From: Spirochaetales bacterium
GTDB taxonomy: Bacteria; Spirochaetota; Spirochaetia; Treponematales; Treponemataceae
DNA: 64,000 bases
Assembly (NCBI GenBank): GCA_003252395.1
Contig: QKEL01000008.1
Coordinates: 248,001-312,000 of the forward strand
Reading direction: 5' to 3'
The position numbers were made by a program, and so were the translations under genes. Below are positions 27,724 through 37,298 of the stretch, one piece after another; the first letter of the stretch is position 1, and the number at the start of each line of letters is the position of its first letter. A model generated the notes under the pieces. It saw nothing but the letters and a program-made list of their open reading frames with translations. It was not told where the DNA came from and did not search any database.

Positions 27724-28476
27724 ATGATCGGTTCTCTCGTTTTGGCCGTATCCGTGGCCCTCGTGGCCTATACCATTCTCCCGGCGCTGAGCGGCGCGTG
27801 GTTTCGACGGCGCCGAAAGCGCCTACTCGCCCTTTTAAGCGCGGGAACGGCCGGATACTGCGCCGGGGTCGGTCCCGAGGGCATACGGTTCGCGCCCTAC
27901 GCGCCGAAAGCCCGCGGCGGCACGGACGCTCCGGTCGTCGTGGTTCCCGACAAGGCGCTCTTTCTCAGGTGCGCAAAAAGCGGCGTTACGGAACTTCCGG
28001 GCCGAAAACTGCGTCTACTCGCGGTAAACACGCCCCTCGTCCTGGCGGCGGCGGCCAGGCCCCTGCGCCGGTCACTGGTGGCGGTCATGGAAAACGGAAC
28101 CGCGGACCGCGACGCGAGAACGATGATGGGGAGCCTGCCCGCGGACGAAGCCGTACCCGACCCCCTGCGCTACGCGTGGGCGGCCGCGGGAATCTTCGTT
28201 GAATTCCTTTTTTTCATTACCTGGCTCAGCGCCTATTCCGTTCCCCTTCCCGCCGTAACGGCGATGGTGGCCATTTTCGGGAAGGCCCTCCCGTGGTGTC
28301 CCCCGGGACTATTCCTCACCCTTTTCGCCCATCGCCTCGCGGCCAAACCCGGCCGGGACAAAAAAAAAGACCGCCGGCGCGGGGCCGTCGGTCTTCTTCT
28401 CGTCGCGGCGGGGGTCTCGTTAAACCTCTTCGCGATCTTCTTCGTGATCCGCCAAACCGGTTGGGTCCCCTTCTGA
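27724..28476 (+). CDS. Predicted membrane protein of unknown function
   Basis: This 250-residue protein has an N-terminal helix (MIGSLVLAVSVALVAYTILPAL), then a basic RRRRKR stop-transfer motif and a soluble domain of about 130 residues. Three further helices follow near the C terminus (AAGIFVEFLFFITWL, the segment around VTAMVAIFG, VGLLLVAAGVSLNLFAIFFVI). I recognise no family. AGGAGC lies 4 bases before the ATG, a clear ribosome site. Its 3' end overlaps the convergent RNA-binding protein gene by 57 bases. Confidence 0.75.
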   Translation: MIGSLVLAVSVALVAYTILPALSGAWFRRRRKRLLALLSAGTAGYCAGVGPEGIRFAPYAPKARGGTDAPVVVVPDKALFLRCAKSGVTELPGRKLRLLAVNTPLVLAAAARPLRRSLVAVMENGTADRDARTMMGSLPADEAVPDPLRYAWAAAGIFVEFLFFITWLSAYSVPLPAVTAMVAIFGKALPWCPPGLFLTLFAHRLAAKPGRDKKKDRRRGAVGLLLVAAGVSLNLFAIFFVIRQTGWVPF

Positions 28477-29319
28477 GGCCCCGTCTCCCGATTCGTCTGC
28501 GGCGCCCAGGTCGGCGTCGTCGGCGTAGCGCTCGTCGGTCGCGGGATCGTCCGATCCAAAGGCCTCGTCGCCCGCCACGGAGGGAGACGGCTCCTCGCCT
28601 ATCCCTTCCCCGTTCTCCTGGCTCTCGCCGGCCGGCGCGTCTTCACGCTTCTTGGAATGGCTCACGGTGAGTTTCCGTCCCCGATACTCGGTTTCGTTCA
28701 ATTCGGCTATGATTTTCTCCGCGTCGTCGGTCATTACCTGGACGAAGGAGTAGTTATCCAGCACGCGGATTTCCCCGATATGGTCGCGTTCCACGCCCGT
28801 GGCCTGCAAAATAAGGCCGATGAGGTCGCGGGGATACACCCTGCGGTTTCTTCCCACGCTCACGAAAAGGGTCGTGGACACGTCGTCCGGGAGGGAGGGC
28901 CGGCTTTCGGCCTGCCGGGGCTCCGCCTGGCGGTTCTTGCCCTCTACCTGGCGGTCGCGCTTCGCCTCTTCGCCGCGGGCGCGCTCTTGGCGCTCGGCCT
29001 TCGGGGCGGGACTCTCGTTCCTGCCGCCCTTGCGGGAATCGCGGCCCTCGCGGGCGGGGCGTTCATCCCGGGCGGGGCGTTCCTTGCGGTCGCGCCGGCC
29101 CTGTCGGGAAGCGGTTCCGGGAAAGGAGCCGCCGTCTAGCTGCTTGAGAACGTAGGCCGCGAAATAGGAACGCAGGGTAAAGGGAACGCCCCTGCGGAAA
29201 AGGCGGCGATACTTGTTGAGTTCTACTGGATCTTCTTCGGACCGGATACGGGAAACCGCGTCGCGGAGGTATTCGAGGATCGCGTCCTCGTTCAATTCCG
29301 GTTTTTGCTTATAAGCCAC
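28420..29319 (-). CDS. DbpA-type RNA-binding domain protein without helicase core
   Basis: This 299-residue protein has an N-terminal helical part (1-65). An Arg/Glu/Lys-rich low-complexity linker follows (about 68-145, with repeated RDERPAREGRDSRKGG-like units). A DbpA/CsdA RNA-binding domain lies at about 148-220 (TTLFVSVGRNRRVYPRDLIGLI and SFVQVMTDDAEKIIAELN), and the acidic tail is rich in Asp, Glu and Gly. DbpA domains normally sit at the C terminus of DEAD-box helicases; here no helicase motifs are present. It may bind structured rRNA or act with a separate helicase. Its end overlaps the convergent membrane protein gene. Confidence 0.82.
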   Translation of the reverse strand: MAYKQKPELNEDAILEYLRDAVSRIRSEEDPVELNKYRRLFRRGVPFTLRSYFAAYVLKQLDGGSFPGTASRQGRRDRKERPARDERPAREGRDSRKGGRNESPAPKAERQERARGEEAKRDRQVEGKNRQAEPRQAESRPSLPDDVSTTLFVSVGRNRRVYPRDLIGLILQATGVERDHIGEIRVLDNYSFVQVMTDDAEKIIAELNETEYRGRKLTVSHSKKREDAPAGESQENGEGIGEEPSPSVAGDEAFGSDDPATDERYADDADLGAADESGDGASEGDPTGLADHEEDREEV

Positions 29320-29343
29320 AATGCATCTCCTGATTCCATAGTG

Positions 29344-31643
<2,300 letters not shown>

Positions 31644-31674
31644 GGCGTAAAGGCCCCGCTTCCAAAAAAATAAA

Positions 31675-31712
31675 AACCGCCCGGAGAGACGCTCTCCGGG
31701 CGGTTCTTTTTT
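31675..31712. terminator. Terminator after eno, probably bidirectional
   Basis: A perfect 14-base-pair stem (31675-31688 with 31692-31705) closes a 3-base loop. T6 follows on the plus strand and an A-rich run precedes it, so it can also end clpP transcription from the other side. Confidence 0.95.
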
Positions 31713-31738
31713 ATGTATCCGCAAGCGGGCTAACGCGC

Positions 31739-32386
31739 TTAGGGAAGCTCCGAGCGCTTGGCGACTATCTTGGAAACGAGACGGTACTCTTTCGCTTCCT
31801 CGGCGTTCATCCAGAAATCCCGGTCCGTATCCTTGGAGACCTTTTCGATCGGAAGGCCCGTTTCGTCGGCGATCAGGCGGTTGATGCGCACCCGCATCTT
31901 TTCGAGCTCCGCCGCGTGTATCTCTATCTCGGTGGCCACGCCCTTGATGCCCGAGAGGGGCTGGTGGATGAGGTAGTGGCTGTTCGGCAGGGCGAAGCGG
32001 CGCTCCTTCGGGGCGGCCAGGAGAATGATCGAGCCGGCGCTGGCGACGAGTCCCATGCCGATGGCGTACACCGGCGCGTCGATGAATCGGATCATGTCGA
32101 AAATGGCGTAGCCGGCGTCGGCGTCGCCCCCGGGAGAATCGATATAGATCTTGATCGGGTCTTTCGAGTCGGACTCGAGGATGAGCAATTGGCGAACGAT
32201 CTTCTCGGCCAAGGGTTTATTGATCTCGCCCGAAAGGAGGATTTGCCGGGTCTTGAGAAATTTCGCCGCGAAGGGATCGGGCCCCTGCCCGCGTTCGGCC
32301 TTGTCGTCCTCTTCCTCTTCTTCCTCTTCGTTCCGGAAGGCGTCGAGCGGGCGGATCTTGGTTCCGCGCTGAATGCGTGAATTCAC
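31739..32386 (-). CDS. clpP: ClpP-family ATP-dependent protease subunit
   Basis: This 215-residue serine protease has the ClpP fold with a complete catalytic triad: Ser116 in GLVASAG, His141 in HYLIHQP and the Asp in DTDRDFWM. Two features differ from housekeeping ClpP. The nucleophile motif is VASAG instead of AASMG. An N-terminal extension of about 40 residues carries a run of seven glutamates plus DD. It may be a second, specialised ClpP paralogue. The start is a GTG at 32386, fixed by AAGGAG 7 bases upstream; it is the gene just downstream of the debranching fusion. Confidence 0.9.
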   Translation of the reverse strand: MNSRIQRGTKIRPLDAFRNEEEEEEEDDKAERGQGPDPFAAKFLKTRQILLSGEINKPLAEKIVRQLLILESDSKDPIKIYIDSPGGDADAGYAIFDMIRFIDAPVYAIGMGLVASAGSIILLAAPKERRFALPNSHYLIHQPLSGIKGVATEIEIHAAELEKMRVRINRLIADETGLPIEKVSKDTDRDFWMNAEEAKEYRLVSKIVAKRSELP

Positions 32387-32423
32387 GGCTGTGCTCCTTG
32401 TAAATGAACTAGTGACCAATGTA

Positions 32424-35400
32424 CTAAAATTCCGCGTATAAGTACAGCGCTTTCGCCCCGATCCGCACGGTCGAGCCGGCGGGAAGGCGCGCCTCCGACG
32501 GTTCCGGGGAGCTCGTGATCGCCTCGCGCCAATGCCCGGCGTTCCGCGCGGGAGGCAACGTGAACGGCCGCGCCTCGGTTCCCGGGTTCACGACCGCGCA
32601 GACCTGCGCCCAGGGGTCGGCGCCCGTGGGGTCGAGGATTCGCCAGGCGAGGAGACCCGTTTCCGGCTCGATGAAGGATAGGCAGGCGGCCACCTCGCTT
32701 TCTTCCCGAAGCCGGAAATGCGCGTGGGCCTTCCGTATCGCGATAAGCCGGCGGGTAAAGGCGACGGTCTCCTCGTTCGCGGCCCGCCGTTCCCAATCGA
32801 GGCCGTTGATCGCGTCAGAGAGATTGTAGGAATTGTGGCTGAAGGCGCGCCCGTCCCGAGCGCCGTCCGCGGCGTCGGCCGGCTCTTCCGGGGCGCCTAC
32901 CCGGTACAGATCGCTCAAGCCCGGATTTCGCCGGAGAATCGAGCGGGGGATCTCCTTGGTCCTGAGGAATTCCATGCCCGCGTGCAGGACGGGCATGCCC
33001 TGGGCAAGGAGGACGAGGCCGATGGCCGTGCGCTGAAGGAGGGCGTAATACGCGTCGTCGCGGCCCGGCTCCACCAATACCAGTTTGTCGTAGAGCGTGG
33101 AATTGTCGTGAATTTCCGTGTAATTGACGGACGAGGCCGTGCGTTCGGTCCAGGGATTCGGGTTCGCCGTGCCGGTGACGGCGCGATTGTGCACCTGGGG
33201 ATGGTAGACCGCGCCGACGAGCCCGAATTTCACCGATTCCCGTCGGGCGCCTCCGTGAAGAAAGCCGCCTTCCCGGGGAACGAAGGCGTCGCCCTTGACG
33301 GCGCACCGGAACGCGTCGTTGAAAAAGCCGATGCCGTTCAGCTTTTTCGCCTCGAGCATGCTCGCCCCGACGGTCTTCGATCCCCGGTACATGTCCCAGC
33401 CCTCGCCGTACAGCAATACGTCGCCCTTGATCTTCCGCAGGCTCTCCGCGACCGCGTTCATGGTCGCCACGTCGTGAAGGCCCATCAGGTCGAACCGAAA
33501 GCCCGAAAGCTTGTACTCGGTAAGCCAATGGGAGAGGGAATCGATCATGTAGGAGCGGAACATGGCGCGCTCGCTCGCCGTGTCGTCGCCGGCGCGGGAA
33601 AACCGCTCCGGACGGAAGTAGTACCCGGGCACGCAGATGCCGAGGGAATGGACGTGCGCGGAGGGCACGTGATTGTAGACCACGTCCATGACGACCCCGA
33701 TACCGGCGGCGAGAAAGTCGCGGATCATCGCCTTGAGCTCCCGGACCCGTACGGCGCCGTCGAAGGGGTTCGAGGCGTATACGCCCTCGGGAGCCGAATA
33801 GTTTTCCGGGTCGTAGCCCCAGTTAAACTTGCCGCCCACCAGGCGCAGGCCGTACTCCGGGTCGCCGTGCAGGGTTTCGTCCACGCTGCCGTAATCGAAC
33901 AGGGGCAAAAACTGGACGTGGGTAACGCCCAGGTCGCGCAGATGGTCGAAGCCGGCGGGGTACCGGGGGCCGCCGCGACGGGGATCGCCCGCGCCGCAGG
34001 TCACGTTCCGCGCGGTAACCCCGGCGTATTTGCGCCGAAGGCTTTCGGGGCCGGTCCAGGTGGGCGACGAGGTGAGGTCGGCGACGTGAAGCTCGTAAAC
34101 CACCGCGTCGTTCGCGCTCGCGAGGGGCGGGGCTTCCACCGCCGACCAGCCTTCGGGGTCCGTCCGGGAAAAGTCGACGACCATGGATCGCTTCCCGTTT
34201 ACCCCGCAGGCGCGCGCCTCGGGATCGGCAGATTCGCGCGCGATCCCGTGCGCCCGGACGCGGAACGTATAGTAGACGCCGTGCAAATCGCCCGGAACCG
34301 CGGCGAACCAGGTGCCCCGGTCAGTGTGGCCCGCCCCGTCCGCGTTCACTCCCCTGCCCCGGGTCATGGGAAGGACCAGCACGGGCGCGCCGCCGGTTCC
34401 CTCCGCCCAAAGCGCGAGCTCCACCGCGCGCGCCGTCGGGGCCCACAGGCGGAACAGGGTTTCGTCGGGCGTCCACCGCGCGCCGAAGGAAGCCCGCGTT
34501 TCATGGGCGTTCCGGAATTGGTCCGAATCGAAATACCATTCCAGCTCGGCGGTAAGGGGGCCGCCGCCCGCGCCGTTTTGCCGGCCCGAGAGGATGAGTC
34601 CTTCGAGCCAGTCCTTCCGGTGAAGGGCGCCGCACCACTCCGTTTCCAGCTCGCGCGCGGGGAAGGGTTCGGTAACCCAGGCATCGGGCACGAAGGCCGC
34701 GGGATCGCGCGAAAGGGGGGAAGGCGAACCGGTCGCGGTCGAGCCGGACGGAACGCCGCCCGGAACGCCGCCGGAAACGCCCACGCGGGGGGGAAAGGGC
34801 ACCGGGACGGGCACGCCCGGCGAGAGGGTTCGCCCGTTGACCGCGAGGGCCGCGAAGTCGGCCGGCGCGTCGAGCAGGGCTTCGGCCTCGTATGAGCCGT
34901 CTTCCCGCCGGTTCACGGTTACCCGAAGGCGGCCATTCCCGCCCTCCGGGGAGCGCGCGCCGAGGGGAAAGCTCGCGGCGAAGCGCGAAATGCCGTTGGG
35001 AAACGAGGGAGAAAGGTCGATCGCGTTTTCGGCAAGGCGGGGGCGAAACCCGAGCACGTCTTCGTGAACGTTGCGGACGAACTCCGAAACGCTCCAGGCC
35101 TGCGACCAGGCGCCTGACAGTACGGGATTCCCCAGCGAATCGGGGAGGGCGTGGATATTCTCGCTGAGGGTTCCCGCGCAGCCGGATTCGAGGATCATGC
35201 GCGCCTCGTTGCGGATAATGCCGGCCGCACGGAACGGAAGGGAAAGCGAGCCCTGACGGCACGCGGCCGATACGTAGGGGCCCGAATTCCAGGGCCAGAC
35301 GGTTCCGTTATGGTAGGCCGCGTCTTTATGGTACCGCCGGGGGTCCTCGTGCCGGGGATGGAAGCGCGGATCGTCCGGGCAGAGACTATAAAGGCCGAAG

Positions 35401-36947
35401 GGAGAAACCAGCTCGCGCTCGACGTTTTCGAGCACGGCGCGGGAACAGGCCTCGTCGAGAAGGCTTTCTTCGGGAGAGAGAACCGAGGGAACGGTGAGGG
35501 CCAAAAGCTGGTTCGGCCGCACGGTAAAATCCCGCTCCCACTCCCCGTGGGGGCCCGGGGGCAGTCGGTCGGCGAGGGCATTCCGCTCCGCCGACCAGAA
35601 AAAGCGGCGAAAGGAGGACCGGACGCGATCCGCCAGGGAATCCCGCTCCGCGGCCGCGGCCTCGTCGCCCCCCATTCGCGAGAGGCGGCTCCCGATACGC
35701 AGGGCGGTATACCAAAGCGCCTGCACGTCGTTGGCCCGGTCGCCCCGGGGAGACCAGGGGTTTTCGCCCCGGATGCGCGCGTCCATCCAGGTATCCGCGT
35801 CGCCGTGAAGCAAAAACCCGTGCGCGTCGATCCTGCGTTCCGCGTCGGCCTTGAGGGCCAGATCCACCGCCGGACCGATTTCCCCGAGCAGGGACCGGTC
35901 GCCGGTGTATTGGAGGTATTCCCAAACCGCGCGGATAAACCAAAGGGTTCCGTCGGCGGTGTTGTATATAACGTCGTCGGGACCCCGCCAACGGTTGGGG
36001 ATCCGCCCCCAGTCGGGACTCTCGGGGTCGCGGTTTTGATGGCGGGCAAAGCCGGTAAGGACGGAACGGGCTTCCCCGAAATGGCCGCCGGCGAGAAGGA
36101 TTCCCGAAAGGGCGATGAAGGTATCGCGCCCCCAGTTGTCCCGAAACCAGGGCAACCCAGCCCAAATACCCCGGGCGCCGCCGTCGTCGGTTACGAGCAT
36201 CCAGCCGGAAAAGCGCGCCCAGGCGAGGGCCTCGTCGAGGCGGGGGTCGTCGGTAGCCGCCGTAACGGCCGACAGGGCCGCGGCGACCTTTTCGCGGTGG
36301 GCGCGAAGCCCGTCCTCGCGGGCAAGGCGGAGCGCTTTTTCCGCGGCGGCTTGCGGAGTAGCCTCAAAGGCGACGTACCAGGTCGCCGGGAGCGACTCAC
36401 CGTGAAGGATTACGCGACCGCCTTCCCCTTCCGCGAGGGTAAAGGGCCGCGCGGACGCGACGGCGATTCCCGAGGCCCCGAGGGACTCCCCTTCCCCGCC
36501 GGAAGCTGACGCGGGAAAGGAACGCCACGCGCAAAACGCCGCGGAATCGCCTTCCGGGCGGGAAGCGCCGAACGGCTTCCAGTCAGGGCTTTCAACCGAA
36601 GGCACGGGGCGCGGCGGGAGCAAAAGGCCGCAGTCCCCCCGATCGCCTTCAAGGGTTACCGCAAGGGCCTGTTCGTCGACCAGGAGAGAGAGGGAAAGGG
36701 ACGCGGGAGCGTCGCCCTCACGGAAGACGAAACGGGCACCGGTCGGCTCCACTTCGGTTCTCACGGCGTTGGAGCGCCAAAGGTCCACGGTATCCGCCAG
36801 GTATACGTCGTGAAAAAACGTTTTCCCAAAGCGTCGGTACCCGCCTTCGCAGACGCCGGCATGGGCGCTATTCAATTCAAGAAAGCCTGAAACCCGGTCG
36901 GTCCAGGCAAAACGCCGGGCGCTACCGGGGGTAAGAATCAACTTCAT
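32424..36947 (-). CDS. Bifunctional debranching enzyme (GH133) - type I pullulanase (GH13_14) fusion
   Basis: This giant protein of about 1507 residues joins two glucan-debranching enzymes. Residues 1-705 form an amylo-alpha-1,6-glucosidase with N-terminal beta domain and an alpha/alpha barrel (WFRDNWGRDTFIAL at 267-280, WSQAWSVSEF near 615). A Gly/Pro/Val/Ser-rich linker (about 710-750) leads to a type I pullulanase. Its marks are an NFWGYDP-like KFNWGYDPENY, DVVYNH, the nucleophile Asp1153 in GFRFDLMG, the acid/base Glu1182 in LLYGEGWDM, and the NYTEIHDN block. No signal peptide is seen, so it should act in the cytoplasm on glycogen or imported glucans. The start at 36947 is set by a promoter 7 bases upstream. 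Two in-frame ATGs further up (36959, 36977) are possible. Confidence 0.9.
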   Translation of the reverse strand: MKLILTPGSARRFAWTDRVSGFLELNSAHAGVCEGGYRRFGKTFFHDVYLADTVDLWRSNAVRTEVEPTGARFVFREGDAPASLSLSLLVDEQALAVTLEGDRGDCGLLLPPRPVPSVESPDWKPFGASRPEGDSAAFCAWRSFPASASGGEGESLGASGIAVASARPFTLAEGEGGRVILHGESLPATWYVAFEATPQAAAEKALRLAREDGLRAHREKVAAALSAVTAATDDPRLDEALAWARFSGWMLVTDDGGARGIWAGLPWFRDNWGRDTFIALSGILLAGGHFGEARSVLTGFARHQNRDPESPDWGRIPNRWRGPDDVIYNTADGTLWFIRAVWEYLQYTGDRSLLGEIGPAVDLALKADAERRIDAHGFLLHGDADTWMDARIRGENPWSPRGDRANDVQALWYTALRIGSRLSRMGGDEAAAAERDSLADRVRSSFRRFFWSAERNALADRLPPGPHGEWERDFTVRPNQLLALTVPSVLSPEESLLDEACSRAVLENVERELVSPFGLYSLCPDDPRFHPRHEDPRRYHKDAAYHNGTVWPWNSGPYVSAACRQGSLSLPFRAAGIIRNEARMILESGCAGTLSENIHALPDSLGNPVLSGAWSQAWSVSEFVRNVHEDVLGFRPRLAENAIDLSPSFPNGISRFAASFPLGARSPEGGNGRLRVTVNRREDGSYEAEALLDAPADFAALAVNGRTLSPGVPVPVPFPPRVGVSGGVPGGVPSGSTATGSPSPLSRDPAAFVPDAWVTEPFPARELETEWCGALHRKDWLEGLILSGRQNGAGGGPLTAELEWYFDSDQFRNAHETRASFGARWTPDETLFRLWAPTARAVELALWAEGTGGAPVLVLPMTRGRGVNADGAGHTDRGTWFAAVPGDLHGVYYTFRVRAHGIARESADPEARACGVNGKRSMVVDFSRTDPEGWSAVEAPPLASANDAVVYELHVADLTSSPTWTGPESLRRKYAGVTARNVTCGAGDPRRGGPRYPAGFDHLRDLGVTHVQFLPLFDYGSVDETLHGDPEYGLRLVGGKFNWGYDPENYSAPEGVYASNPFDGAVRVRELKAMIRDFLAAGIGVVMDVVYNHVPSAHVHSLGICVPGYYFRPERFSRAGDDTASERAMFRSYMIDSLSHWLTEYKLSGFRFDLMGLHDVATMNAVAESLRKIKGDVLLYGEGWDMYRGSKTVGASMLEAKKLNGIGFFNDAFRCAVKGDAFVPREGGFLHGGARRESVKFGLVGAVYHPQVHNRAVTGTANPNPWTERTASSVNYTEIHDNSTLYDKLVLVEPGRDDAYYALLQRTAIGLVLLAQGMPVLHAGMEFLRTKEIPRSILRRNPGLSDLYRVGAPEEPADAADGARDGRAFSHNSYNLSDAINGLDWERRAANEETVAFTRRLIAIRKAHAHFRLREESEVAACLSFIEPETGLLAWRILDPTGADPWAQVCAVVNPGTEARPFTLPPARNAGHWREAITSSPEPSEARLPAGSTVRIGAKALYLYAEF

Positions 36948-36984
36948 GGGAAAAAGCATAGCAGGTTCTTGGCACATAATGCAA
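36948..36984 (-). promoter_or_regulatory. Predicted leaderless promoter of the debranching-pullulanase fusion
   Basis: The minus-strand -35 TTGCAT (36979-36984) and -10 TATGCT (36955-36960) are 18 bases apart. Seven bases lie between the -10 and the ATG at 36947. No Shine-Dalgarno is seen for any candidate start. Confidence 0.45.
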
Positions 36985-37298
36985 GCAAATCGGCAAAACC
37001 GAGAATCGAACGCCTTTTTTGAACTATTGAGGCATGTTCAGCCGCGCCGAGAGGGAGTACCCTGTTAGCATGAAACACCGCATGACGCACGCCGCCGTAA
37101 TCGGAGCCGGGATCGCTCCCCGGGCATGGCGCGGCCTCGCCGTAGCATATAATCGATGAAGCGCCCTTTCGCGAGATACTCAGTCTGAGTCTTTCTCTTT
37201 TCTTTGTCTTTTTTTGTTTACCCTTCCACTTATTTCAGAGAAAACGCTTGCATAAACCGGTTTACCTGCATACAATTCCAGCATAAGGAGCCCTTTCG
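36985..37298. other. Gap with a possible gene remnant and the neopullulanase control region
   Basis: No full gene is supported here. A 29-codon frame at 37070-37159 has GAGGGAG upstream and encodes AAVIGAGIAPRAWRGLAVAY, which resembles the start of a Rossmann-fold dehydrogenase but stops at once; it may be a decayed gene. An inverted repeat ACTCAG-T-CTGAGT (37178-37190) is followed by a pyrimidine-rich stretch. The right end holds the neopullulanase promoter and operator. Confidence 0.45.
37239..37276 (+). promoter_or_regulatory. Neopullulanase promoter with LacI-type operator and cre-like site
   Basis: The -35 TTGCAT (37248-37253) and -10 TACAAT (37271-37276) have a 17-base spacer. A perfect palindrome TAAACCGGTTTA (37253-37264) fills the spacer and has the CG-centred form of LacI/GalR operators. 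AGAAAACGCTTGCA (37239-37252) fits the cre consensus TGNAANCGNWNNCA with one mismatch and overlaps the -35. AAGGAG follows 8 bases before the ATG. Confidence 0.6.
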
